A stretch of DNA of 31,681 bases from an uncultured Anaerobutyricum sp. (GTDB lineage Bacteria; Bacillota; Clostridia; Lachnospirales; Lachnospiraceae), in the NCBI GenBank assembly GCA_934317185.1, contig CAKREJ010000010.1:1-31681 (forward strand), in the 5' to 3' direction. The notes below the pieces were generated by a model. The model worked only from the letters and a program-made list of their open reading frames with translations. It was not told the origin of the DNA and did not search any database. The translations under genes were made by a program, and so were the position numbers. This document shows positions 23,051-29,649 of the stretch, piece by piece (position 1 is the stretch's first letter; each line of letters opens with the position of its first letter).

Positions 23051-24256
23051 ATGAGCGACATTAAGTTTAACACAATCGAGGAAGCAATTGCAGATTTTAA
23101 AGCAGGGAAGATGGTTATCGCAGTAGACGATGACGATATGGAGAATGAAGGCTCTCTTCTGGTAGCCGGTGAATTTGCCACACCAGAGGTTATTAACTTT
23201 ATGGCAACGAATGCCAAAGGTTTAATTACAATGCCGATGTCTGAAGACGTAGCAAGACAGCTTGGTTTAGAAGCATTGATCTGGCAGGGAAGCGACGGAG
23301 AACCATCCGTATCTACCGTATCTTTTGATAAGGCAGATGTACCAACAGGAATTTCTGCACAGGATCGTTCCGCAACAGTTATTGCTGCAACAAAGGAAGA
23401 TGCCAAACCGGAAGATTTCCGTATGCCGGGTCATATGTTCCCGAAGGTAGCAAGGAACGGCGGGGTATTAAAGAGAACAGGATTTACAGAAGCTGCCGTA
23501 GATCTGGCAGTTATGTCAGGACTTCGTCCGGTAGGACTTTGCTGTGATATTCTTGATGAAGACGGATTTGTAGGAAAGCTTCCTGATCTTGTAGAATTCG
23601 CAAAGAAATACGACTTAAAGCTTATCACGATCGCTGATATGATTCAGTACAGAAGAAAGACAGAGTGTTTTGTAAGCCGTGAAGCAGAAGCAGACTTCCC
23701 TACACATTACGGACATTTCCGTATCTTTGGATACGTTAATAAGTTAAATGGAGAACATCATGTAGCTATCGTAAAAGGTGATGTATCAGACGGCAAGCCG
23801 GTATTATGCCGAGTACATTCCGAATGTCTTACAGGAGATGCATTAGGCTCCCGTCGTTGTGACTGTGGACAGCAGTACCGTGCAGCAATCCAGATGATTG
23901 AAAAAGAAGGCCGTGGCGTTCTCTTGTATATGCGTCAGGAAGGCCGTGGAATCGGTCTTATCAATAAGTTAAAGGCATATCAGCTTCAGGATACCGGAAT
24001 GGATACTGTAGAGGCGAACCTTGCATTAGGATTTCCGGAAGATTTAAGAGATTACGGAATTGGTGCACAGATTCTTGCAGATTTAGGAATCAAGGAGCTT
24101 CGTCTTATGACGAACAATCCAGCTAAGGTAGTAGGTTTATCCGGATACGGCATCGAAATCGTAGAGCGTGTTCCAATTATCATTGAGGCAAATTCCGATG
24201 ATTTATTCTACCTGAAAACAAAACAGGAGAAGATGGGACATTACACAAAATACTAA
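23051..24256 (+). CDS. ribBA: RibBA: GTP cyclohydrolase II fused to a substituted DHBP synthase domain
   Basis: In normal RibBA proteins the N-terminal half makes 3,4-dihydroxy-2-butanone-4-phosphate and the C-terminal half is GTP cyclohydrolase II, the two committed riboflavin precursors. The 401-residue length is normal. The C-terminal half keeps its zinc cysteines (C249, C260, C262), RQEGRGIGL and [10 protein letters not shown]. The N-terminal half does not: the usual RENEGD reads MENEGS (30-35), RPGH reads MPGH (125-128), GGHTEA reads TGFTEA (143-148, metal-binding His replaced by F145), and the late catalytic Glu is D166. Overall fold motifs ([17 protein letters not shown]) remain and the gene is intact, so this is divergence and not a broken gene. 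Third gene of the operon; ATG at 23051 follows GGGAGGA. Confidence 0.93.
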   Translation: MSDIKFNTIEEAIADFKAGKMVIAVDDDDMENEGSLLVAGEFATPEVINFMATNAKGLITMPMSEDVARQLGLEALIWQGSDGEPSVSTVSFDKADVPTGISAQDRSATVIAATKEDAKPEDFRMPGHMFPKVARNGGVLKRTGFTEAAVDLAVMSGLRPVGLCCDILDEDGFVGKLPDLVEFAKKYDLKLITIADMIQYRRKTECFVSREAEADFPTHYGHFRIFGYVNKLNGEHHVAIVKGDVSDGKPVLCRVHSECLTGDALGSRRCDCGQQYRAAIQMIEKEGRGVLLYMRQEGRGIGLINKLKAYQLQDTGMDTVEANLALGFPEDLRDYGIGAQILADLGIKELRLMTNNPAKVVGLSGYGIEIVERVPIIIEANSDDLFYLKTKQEKMGHYTKY

Positions 24257-24304
24257 AAAATATTAAATATAATATAAGAATTATTGTCAAAGGAGGACAA
24301 AAAC

Positions 24305-24778
24305 ATGGCATATCATGTAATCGAAGGAAAAGTAGTAGGAAAAAAAGAGAGAATCGGAATCGTTTGTGCACGTTTCAACGAATTTATCGTATCTAAATTA
24401 TTAGGCGGAGCAATTGATGGTCTTGTACGTCATGGAATTTCAGAGGAAAACATCGATGTAGCATGGGTACCAGGAGCATTCGAGATTCCATTAATCTGTG
24501 AAAAAATGGTTAAAACAGGTAAATATGATGCAGTGATCGCACTGGGAACTGTAATCAGAGGTTCAACAACTCATTATGACTATGTATGTAATGAAGTATC
24601 TAAAGGTGTTGCACAGGTTGGTTTACAGTCAGGAGTTCCGGTAATGTTTGGAATCATTACAACAGAGAATATTGAACAGGCAATTGAGAGAGCAGGAACA
24701 AAGGCAGGAAACAAAGGATATGACTGTGCTGTTGGAGCAATTGAGATGATCAATCTCATGAAGGAAATTGAAAAATAG
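24305..24778 (+). CDS. ribH: 6,7-dimethyl-8-ribityllumazine synthase
   Basis: Lumazine synthase condenses the pyrimidine intermediate with 3,4-dihydroxy-2-butanone-4-phosphate, the product expected from RibBA. The 157-residue length and the segments [44 protein letters not shown] (His of the THYD motif), [13 protein letters not shown] and [19 protein letters not shown] are typical. Members form pentamers or 60-mer capsids. The start is ATG 24305 with AAGGAGGA upstream; an in-frame TTG at 24284 lies before the ribosome site and is unlikely. It is the last gene of the riboflavin operon. Confidence 0.97.
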   Translation: MAYHVIEGKVVGKKERIGIVCARFNEFIVSKLLGGAIDGLVRHGISEENIDVAWVPGAFEIPLICEKMVKTGKYDAVIALGTVIRGSTTHYDYVCNEVSKGVAQVGLQSGVPVMFGIITTENIEQAIERAGTKAGNKGYDCAVGAIEMINLMKEIEK

Positions 24779-24815
24779 GCATTTCAGAAGGGTTGGATTT
24801 TTGCTCTAGAACAGG

Positions 24816-24861
24816 TTCCTGATAATTTTATGAATCGTTTTTTTTGAGAAATAATCAGGAA
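24816..24861 (+). terminator. Possible terminator or structured element after ribH
   Basis: TTCCTGAT (24816-24823) and its exact complement ATCAGGAA (24854-24861) are separated by 30 nt that contain a T8 run (24838-24845). The stem is not followed by a U-run, so simple rho-independent termination is uncertain. It is the only candidate between ribH and the next promoter. Confidence 0.35.
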
Positions 24862-24880
24862 TAACTTTCCAATATAATGG

Positions 24881-24909
24881 TTGAACTTTTTTATTTCATG
24901 TATTATACT
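24881..24909 (+). promoter_or_regulatory. Promoter of the DUF1858 gene
   Basis: TTGAAC (24881-24886), a 17-bp spacer and TATACT (24904-24909). The leader would be about 105 nt. It includes a weak CAGC-ttt-GCTG hairpin near 24970. Confidence 0.7.
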
Positions 24910-25021
24910 GAAATTCAGGCTTATAAGAGTCTGAGTACAACAGGTAAGAACGCTTTATAGTTTTTTGACAGCTTTGCTGCCTGAGAGCAATAAAGCAATA
25001 TACAAATTGGAGGTATATATT

Positions 25022-25234
25022 ATGGCACAGCAGATCACAAAACAGACATTAATCGGCGAGATGCTTCAGATGGATATGGGAATTGCAGCTATCTTAATGG
25101 CAGCAGGAATGCACTGTGTAGGATGTCCATCTTCCGCAATGGAAAGCTTAGAAGAAGCTTGCATGGTACACGGAATGGACGCTGATCAGGTATTAAAACG
25201 TATTAACGATTATCTTGCAAATAAAGATAAATAA
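25022..25234 (+). CDS. DUF1858 redox-disulfide domain protein
   Basis: This 70-residue cytoplasmic protein is a stand-alone DUF1858 domain, recognised from QQITKQTLIGEMLQ, AAILMAAGMHCVGCPSSAME and VLKRINDYL. The CVGCP pair (CxxC) is the key feature. Related small proteins have been called hybrid-cluster-associated disulfide redox proteins, because they occur next to hybrid-cluster protein genes, but no such gene is nearby here. Function is therefore not settled. The start is ATG 25022 after GGAGG; the in-frame upstream codons back to 24965 lie before the ribosome site. It has its own promoter and ends at a strong terminator, so it is monocistronic and only adjacent to the riboflavin operon. 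Confidence 0.88.
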   Translation: MAQQITKQTLIGEMLQMDMGIAAILMAAGMHCVGCPSSAMESLEEACMVHGMDADQVLKRINDYLANKDK

Positions 25235-25267
25235 TTTCTAAGTTGTAGATTTAGTACAGACAAAAAG

Positions 25268-25318
25268 AAAATGACCTACCCAAGATGCGGTTTTTGAACA
25301 TCCGGGATAGGTCATTTT
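25268..25318. terminator. Bidirectional terminator between DUF1858 gene and mecA
   Basis: A 20-bp stem with three mismatches (25268-25287 with 25299-25318), outer AAAATGACCTA and TAGGTCATTTT, is followed by T-rich sequence on the plus strand and A-rich sequence upstream. It serves both converging genes. Confidence 0.9.
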
Positions 25319-25363
25319 TCTTTTTTCGGCTATTTTTAAATCCACAGTTTAGCAAGATGGAAA

Positions 25364-26245
25364 TTAAACCAACTCACAAAGCATTTCTATGGCATTCTCT
25401 GCGAGTATTGTCTGAAAATGTTCTCTGAAATATGCCGGTGTTGCGTAAGATGCGGAGATTCTTACGCCAAAGTCTGCTGCAATATTGCAGGCACGGTGGA
25501 AAGTATCCTCCTGACTGTCTTCCTTGCGTAGAATCAGATAATAGTTATTAGAATCGGAATCCTTATACAGTGAACTTTCTCCTTCGTAGAATGGAGCAAG
25601 GAAAGAGCCAAGCTTAGATACCTGAGAGAAGCTTCTAAAAGAGTAGTATTGGAAGTCCTGAACGATTGTCCTCTTCTCATTCTTCTTCTTTAATGCTTCC
25701 TTTTTTGCCTGAGCGATCGCCTGTGTGAAAGGAGCGATCAAATCCAGTGCCTCATCAATAGCGGAGCGTTCCTTAGGGGAATCTGATTTAGAAGAGTCCG
25801 TCTTATCAGAACCAGAATCGTCTGAATCATCCAGAGAGGAGAATGTGAGAGGTTCGTCATCCATCATCTCTTCGTCCTCTTCATCAAAAAAATCTATCGT
25901 ATCGAAATCGTTATCATCCATATCGGAAAAATCTTCATCAAATGAGTCATCCATATTTATTTTAGAGAATCTTGAAAAACGAGTATCAAGTTCATCAGGG
26001 TCTTCTACCTTAGTAACGACAAGAACAAGACAGTCATTAGAGATTGGGATTGCTTCTATCATAAGTGGAATATTATCTGCTTCAAATCCAAGTTCAGCGG
26101 ATGCCTGCTGCATCATGTCACGGAATAATTCTTTAGCCTTTTCGGAACCATAGGCAAGTTCGGAAAGCTGAAGCTGTCTTTGTGTTAAGTCTTCTTTGCT
26201 CAGAGTGCAACGTATTTGAGTATCACTTAATTTTTCTAATTTCAC
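25364..26245 (-). CDS. mecA: Adaptor protein MecA
   Basis: MecA delivers substrate proteins to the ClpC-ClpP protease and controls competence and other regulators in Firmicutes. The 293-residue product is longer than the roughly 218 of Bacillus. The N-terminal domain (MKLEKLSDTQIRCTLSKEDL, 1-20, then LFRDMMQQASAELGF) and C-terminal domain (YSFRSFSQV, LYKDSDSNNYYLIL and AADFGVRISASYATPAYFREH) match the family. The middle (about 96-165) is a long Asp/Glu/Ser-rich low-complexity linker. GTG at 26245 follows AAGGAAG at a good distance. It has its own promoter (26364-26392) and a leader of about 110 nt with a terminator-like hairpin, so its level may be controlled by attenuation. It ends at the terminator it shares with the DUF1858 gene. 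Confidence 0.93.
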   Translation of the reverse strand: MKLEKLSDTQIRCTLSKEDLTQRQLQLSELAYGSEKAKELFRDMMQQASAELGFEADNIPLMIEAIPISNDCLVLVVTKVEDPDELDTRFSRFSKINMDDSFDEDFSDMDDNDFDTIDFFDEEDEEMMDDEPLTFSSLDDSDDSGSDKTDSSKSDSPKERSAIDEALDLIAPFTQAIAQAKKEALKKKNEKRTIVQDFQYYSFRSFSQVSKLGSFLAPFYEGESSLYKDSDSNNYYLILRKEDSQEDTFHRACNIAADFGVRISASYATPAYFREHFQTILAENAIEMLCELV

Positions 26246-26273
26246 GAAATCACTTCCTTTTTCAAAAAATAAT

Positions 26274-26347
26274 CTGTCAGCAGGTACGAATAAAAGGTGC
26301 TATGATGCATCACAGGTTATATCCTCTTCTGAGATGTATGCTGACAG
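26274..26347 (-). promoter_or_regulatory. Structured mecA leader with terminator-like hairpin
   Basis: In the mecA mRNA, CTGTCAGCA (26347-26339 on the minus strand) begins about 10 nt after the predicted transcription start and pairs perfectly with TGCTGACAG (26282-26274). The closing strand is followed by ATTATTTTTTG and then the ribosome site. The enclosed 56 nt contains the self-complementary TGATGCATCA. This resembles an attenuator or a small ligand-binding leader. I do not recognise it as a known riboswitch class. Confidence 0.5.
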
Positions 26348-26363
26348 GTATCTGTGTGTGTAT

Positions 26364-26392
26364 AGTATAAACATTATTCCCCAAACTGTAAA
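26364..26392 (-). promoter_or_regulatory. Promoter of mecA
   Basis: On the minus strand TTTACA (26387-26392), a 17-bp spacer and TATACT (26364-26369). The transcript should start near 26357, giving a leader of about 112 nt. Confidence 0.7.
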
Positions 26393-26464
26393 GTGTTAAA
26401 ATGTGTTGTAGAGAGCGGAATCTTGTACCTTAAGAAAATAATAAGAAAATCTAAAAGGAAATTA

Positions 26465-26493
26465 TTGTAAAATAAAGACAAAAATGGTATACT
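26465..26493 (+). promoter_or_regulatory. Orphan plus-strand promoter
   Basis: TTGTAA (26465-26470), a 17-bp spacer and TATACT (26488-26493) fit sigma-A well. No plus-strand gene follows; the next plus-strand gene is at 27727 and has its own promoter. The predicted transcript begins near 26500 with the hairpin GCACTG-gtatttt-CAGTGC (26500-26518). Confidence 0.5.
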
Positions 26494-26700
26494 ACATCTG
26501 CACTGGTATTTTCAGTGCCGGAAAGAGAGTACAGGATGGAGCAAGCCAACAGAAACAGCCTGATTAACAGGAGAATAACAGATTAACAAACAGTGAGTTG
26601 ATTTGTTAGCAACGGATAAGTAATAACAGCCCCTGGAATAGCAATCTATTTACAGCAGATATTGTGAACCATAGTCATAATAATTATCATACGGGAAGAT
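26494..26700 (+). ncRNA. Candidate small RNA in a gene-free stretch
   Basis: The region from mecA to the amidase gene (26246-26704) holds no convincing protein gene. After the orphan promoter the sequence contains GCACTG/CAGTGC (26500-26518), TAACAAA/TTTGTTA (about 26583-26607), and a possible closing pairing of ATCTGC (26496-26501) with GCAGAT (about 26657). The closing pairing and the first hairpin share bases and are alternatives. No clear terminator precedes the amidase gene, into which the transcript would run antisense. A 16-codon frame at about 26537 lacks a good ribosome site. I cannot assign it to a known RNA family. Confidence 0.25.
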
Positions 26701-26704
26701 ATTT

Positions 26705-27412
26705 TTACGAAAGATCCGAAGCACGAATGTGCAGAAATTGCATAATTCCCATAGCAATTTGAAAGGCTGCTTTTTCCTGTACCGTCTCTTCTGTGATCAT
26801 AGCTGCCTCGGATGGATTCGAGAGGAAGCAGATTTCGGCAATAACAGTCGGAGTATCGTTATCCCGAAGTAGATAATAGTCGGTATTTGCTTTGATTTTC
26901 CGGTGGTTTTCTACGCCGGTAAGATTGTGTAGCTGTGCCTGAATGAGACTGGCGAGATGCTTGCTTTTGGGATAGCCTGGATGATAGAATACCTGTGTTC
27001 CGTGAGAGGAAGAATCAGGGAAGCTATTTTGGTGTATGCTTATAGCACAGTTTATCTGGCTTTCTTTAATAAGACTTTTTCGATTTTTTAAGTCACTTGC
27101 CTTTTTATTGGAAGCACCGCTATCTTCAAGACTGCGGTCATCACTTCGGGTAAGAATAACTTTAATACCATTTTGTTCCAGAATGGATTTACATTTTAAG
27201 GTAATAGCAAGGTTGATGTCTTTTTCTTTGATACCGGAGGCACTTACTTTTCCGGGATCGTCTCCTCCGTGTCCGGCATCCAGAAGGACACAGAAGTTTT
27301 CTGTTGCCTGGAATGTAGCATAGGAGAGTGCAATATGACCGATAAAGAAGGAACCCGTGGCAAGGCAGAATAACAGTATAGACAGAATGAGGGGATGTGT
27401 GCGAAGCTTCAT
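26705..27412 (-). CDS. cwlD: N-acetylmuramoyl-L-alanine amidase, CwlD-like
   Basis: This zinc amidase cleaves the lactam-precursor bond between muramic acid and the peptide in peptidoglycan. CwlD-type members act on the spore cortex to allow muramic-lactam formation and germination. The 235-residue protein has an N-terminal hydrophobic helix (about 8-32) acting as signal or anchor, then an Amidase_3 domain. Zinc ligands are H48 (DAGHGGDDPG), E63 (KEKDIN) and H127 (SIHQNS), and the catalytic Glu is E193 (IAEICFLSNPSEA). The short length, with no wall-binding repeats, supports CwlD over vegetative autolysins, but the assignment to the spore enzyme is inference. ATG at 27412 follows AAGGA. No clean sigma-A promoter is visible upstream, although a TATAAT occurs at 27441-27446 on the minus strand. 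Confidence 0.85.
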   Translation of the reverse strand: MKLRTHPLILSILLFCLATGSFFIGHIALSYATFQATENFCVLLDAGHGGDDPGKVSASGIKEKDINLAITLKCKSILEQNGIKVILTRSDDRSLEDSGASNKKASDLKNRKSLIKESQINCAISIHQNSFPDSSSHGTQVFYHPGYPKSKHLASLIQAQLHNLTGVENHRKIKANTDYYLLRDNDTPTVIAEICFLSNPSEAAMITEETVQEKAAFQIAMGIMQFLHIRASDLS

Positions 27413-27527
27413 AAAGCCAATCCTTAAATAGCATTTCTTTATTATATATATATGAAGGATGGAGGTGTGACATAACCTGTAAAAAATGGCAAAATGACAA
27501 AAAATACAGATGTAAAGGTGCGTTTTT

Positions 27528-27556
27528 TTGACTTTATAGCTAAAACATGATATGAT
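27528..27556 (+). promoter_or_regulatory. Promoter of the sua5 unit
   Basis: TTGACT (27528-27533), a 17-bp spacer and TATGAT (27551-27556). The predicted leader is about 163 nt, unusually long, and contains three hairpins. Confidence 0.7.
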
Positions 27557-27612
27557 GCAAAGGTCAGTTACTATGTTTTTATATAATTAGTTTCACGACC
27601 TGTTAAGTATGA

Positions 27613-27637
27613 GAACGCAGCCGGTTTGGCAGCGTTC
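27613..27637 (+). other. First hairpin of the sua5 leader
   Basis: GAACGC-A-GCC (27613-27622) pairs with GGC-A-GCGTTC (27628-27637): nine pairs, one A-A mismatch, loop GGTTT. No U-run follows. Together with copy B of the two-hairpin element it makes a strongly structured leader before the sua5 gene. Confidence 0.6.
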
Positions 27638-27648
27638 GCTTAATATAG

Positions 27649-27696
27649 AAGATGTGAGTTGGCTCCCATCTTGCAGCTAGAATGTCAGGGCATTCT
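27649..27696 (+). promoter_or_regulatory. Two-hairpin leader element, copy B (before sua5)
   Basis: Hairpin 1 is AAGATG-t-GAG-ttgg-CTC-c-CATCTT (27649-27672), the linker is GCAGCT (27673-27678), and hairpin 2 is AGAATG-tcaggg-CATTCT (27679-27696), followed by TGAAG. The sua5 GTG is 30 nt downstream. It is closely related to copy A at 16700-16740. Confidence 0.6.
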
Positions 27697-27726
27697 TGAA
27701 GAATAGAACTACAGAGGTGAACATTT

Positions 27727-28788
27727 GTGGAGACAGAATTATTAAATATAGAGAATGCATCGCCCAAACAGAGGGCGGCAGCATTGAAGAAGGCCGGAGA
27801 GATCATCCGGCAGGGAGGACTGGTTGCCTTCCCGACAGAAACGGTATATGGTTTGGGTGCAGATGCACTGAACGCAGAAGCGGCAGCGAAGATTTATGCG
27901 GCGAAGGGAAGACCTTCCGATAATCCATTGATCGTACATATTCATGATGTTGCTCAGGTATATGAGCTTGCAGAGGAGGTTTCCGAAGAGGCGAAGGCGG
28001 TTATGGAGAAGTTTTGGCCGGGACCATTGACTATTATTTTAAATAAAAAAAGCTGTGTACCGGATGGAACGACAGGAGGACTTCATACCGTAGCGATTCG
28101 TATGCCTTCTCATCCGATGGCAAGAGATTTTATCAGGGAGAGTGGAAGGATGATCGCAGCTCCGAGTGCGAATACCTCAGGAAGACCGAGTCCGACACTT
28201 GCTTCTCATGTATATGAGGATATGCAGGGCAGAATTCCGTTGATTCTTGATGGCGGTGCTGTCGGTATCGGTATTGAATCTACGATTATTGACATGAGTT
28301 CAGATGTTCCGACGATATTACGACCGGGATATATTACGAAGGATATGCTGGAAGAGGTGCTTTTAGAAGTGAAGATCGATCCGGCAGTTACCGGCCGTAC
28401 GATGAAGAAGGATATTGTAGCAAAGGCACCGGGAATGAAGTATCGTCATTATGCACCGAAGGGACAGCTTACGTTAGTAGAAGGTGAGAAAGATAAGGTA
28501 ATCGCAAAGATTAATGAACTCACTAAAGAGAAAGTAAAGGAAGGATATAAAGTAGGTGTGATAGGAACCGATGAAACATTGGATGCTTATCATGCAGATG
28601 TTTTAAGAAGCATCGGAAGCAGACAAAAACCGGAGTCTGTTGCGGCGAATCTTTACAGGATTCTCAGAGAGTTTGATGATTTAGAATGTGATTATATGTA
28701 TTCAGAGAGTTTTTTTGAGCAGGGTTTGGGGAATGCTATTATGAACCGTATGTTAAAGGCAGCCGGATATCATCTGATTACACTATAG
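27727..28788 (+). CDS. sua5: L-threonylcarbamoyladenylate synthase (Sua5/YwlC)
   Basis: Sua5 makes threonylcarbamoyl-AMP from threonine, bicarbonate and ATP for the t6A modification at position 37 of ANN-reading tRNAs. The 353-residue protein is the long Sua5 form with a YrdC domain (about 12-210) and a C-terminal Sua5 domain. GGLVAFPTETVYGLGADA, YAAKGRPSDNPLIVHI, FWPGPLTIIL, VAIRMPSHPMAR, APSANTSGRPSPT, and GIGIESTIIDMS with ILRPG are hallmarks; PGMKYRHYAPK marks the linker to the second domain. The start is GTG 27727 after AGAGGTG. It has a promoter 170 bp upstream, a long leader with three hairpins, and the phosphatase-like gene follows 11 bp later, an order that recalls Bacillus ywlC-ywlE. 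Confidence 0.95.
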   Translation: METELLNIENASPKQRAAALKKAGEIIRQGGLVAFPTETVYGLGADALNAEAAAKIYAAKGRPSDNPLIVHIHDVAQVYELAEEVSEEAKAVMEKFWPGPLTIILNKKSCVPDGTTGGLHTVAIRMPSHPMARDFIRESGRMIAAPSANTSGRPSPTLASHVYEDMQGRIPLILDGGAVGIGIESTIIDMSSDVPTILRPGYITKDMLEEVLLEVKIDPAVTGRTMKKDIVAKAPGMKYRHYAPKGQLTLVEGEKDKVIAKINELTKEKVKEGYKVGVIGTDETLDAYHADVLRSIGSRQKPESVAANLYRILREFDDLECDYMYSESFFEQGLGNAIMNRMLKAAGYHLITL

Positions 28789-28799
28789 GAGGGATCAGT

Positions 28800-29276
28800 T
28801 TGGAGTATCGCAAGATTATTATCGCAGGAGAGAATAATATAGGCCGGAGCTTTATGGCAGAATGTATTTTACGAGGTATATTACAAAAGAGAAACTGCCA
28901 GAATATAGAGGTAGTTTCCCGAGGTGTAGTTGTCCTTTTTTCAGAACCGGTTGCACCGGGAGCTGCAAAGATTTTAAGACAAAAGGGTTATCGAATAGAA
29001 GATTTTCGTTCCTCTCAGCTTACAGAAAAAGACCTTGCGTCAGCAGACTTAGTGTTGGCAGTTACAAAAGAACTGGCAGAGCAGATCAAGGATTCCTTTG
29101 ATGTACAGGCAACGAGCTGTATGTCGATCGGAACCTTTATAGATACAACAGAAACAGAAGAAAGAATTCCGGAGGTGACAGAGGAAGAACCGGAAACCTA
29201 TCAGCAGTGTTTTGATATATTAGAGCCGTTAATGGAGGCTGTCGCAGACCGGATCATTGGAGAACTTCTGGTATGA
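28800..29276 (+). CDS. Low-molecular-weight protein phosphatase homologue, catalytic Cys missing
   Basis: This 158-residue protein has the fold signature of the LMW tyrosine/arginine phosphatases: an N-terminal P-loop region followed by FMAECIL, SADLVLAVTKEL and a C-terminal helix. In active enzymes the P-loop is CX5R-S (for example CTGNTCRS). Here it reads GENNIGRS (10-17), so the nucleophile is G10, not Cys. Arg16 and the following Ser are kept. The usual DP acid motif near residue 120 is also absent; the region reads IPEVTEEEPETYQQC. It is therefore probably inactive and perhaps a binding or regulatory protein. The TTG start at 28800 follows AGGAGGG. It overlaps the AtpZ-like gene by 4 bp. 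Location after sua5 fits YwlE, whose active form is a protein-arginine phosphatase. Confidence 0.8.
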   Translation: MEYRKIIIAGENNIGRSFMAECILRGILQKRNCQNIEVVSRGVVVLFSEPVAPGAAKILRQKGYRIEDFRSSQLTEKDLASADLVLAVTKELAEQIKDSFDVQATSCMSIGTFIDTTETEERIPEVTEEEPETYQQCFDILEPLMEAVADRIIGELLV

Positions 29277-29491
29277 TTCGGAAGAAGAGGGACTATACTT
29301 TCTTAAAGATGCTTGCATTGATCACCCAGTTAGGGATCAGTATGCTGACCTGTATTTTTCTTTGTATGATTATTGGAAAGTTTTTAGCTAGGCAACTGGA
29401 TATAGACTGGGTTGTGTTGGTGTTTCTTTTATTAGGGATATTAGCGGGATTTCGTTCCTGTTATAAGATAATCATGCGATTTATAAAGTAA
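29273..29491 (+). CDS. atpZ: AtpZ/AtpI-like small membrane protein
   Basis: This 72-residue protein has two hydrophobic helices (about 15-38 and 46-62) joined by a short loop, and a basic N terminus (MIRKKRDY). The arrangement GISMLTCIFLCMIIGKFLA with LLLGILAGFRSCY resembles the small ATPase_gene1/AtpZ proteins found at the 5' end of clostridial atp operons, which have been proposed to help Mg or Ca uptake or assembly of the c ring. The exact role is not settled. Its ATG overlaps the stop of the preceding gene as ATGA, so translation is coupled. A 158-bp gap with possible promoter and hairpins separates it from the AtpI gene. Confidence is limited by the short sequence. Confidence 0.7.
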   Translation: MIRKKRDYTFLKMLALITQLGISMLTCIFLCMIIGKFLARQLDIDWVVLVFLLLGILAGFRSCYKIIMRFIK

Positions 29492-29503
29492 TACGATTTA
29501 CTA

Positions 29504-29532
29504 TTGCAGTATAGCTTATAATAGCTTATATA
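29504..29532 (+). promoter_or_regulatory. Possible promoter of the atp genes with a tandem 10-bp repeat
   Basis: TTGCAG (29504-29509), a 17-bp spacer and TATATA (29527-29532). ATAGCTTATA is directly repeated at 29511-29520 and 29521-29530, covering the spacer and part of the -10 box. Confidence 0.4.
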
Positions 29533-29566
29533 AGAACCTGCCACATAATTTGTGTATAACTGACAG

Positions 29567-29597
29567 AAGATTTTTTATAAATCTTATAAATAAGATT
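29567..29597 (+). other. Mutually exclusive short hairpins in the atp leader
   Basis: AAGATTT (29567-29573), AAATCTT (29579-29585) and TAAGATT (29591-29597): the middle element can pair with the first or the third, but not both. The stems are A/T-rich and short, so stability in the cell is uncertain. Confidence 0.3.
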
Positions 29598-29649
29598 AAC
29601 AACAAAAAGATTTCAGGAGTACATTTAGAGAGAGGGGAATCAGATAAAG

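Noticed and set aside
25725..26153. Plus-strand Ser-rich frame opposite mecA
   Set aside because: It is the complement of the Asp/Glu-rich MecA linker, with no start signals.
26494..26700. 6S RNA
   Set aside because: Length is suitable, but I could not draw the long closed rod with a central bubble, so no family is assigned.
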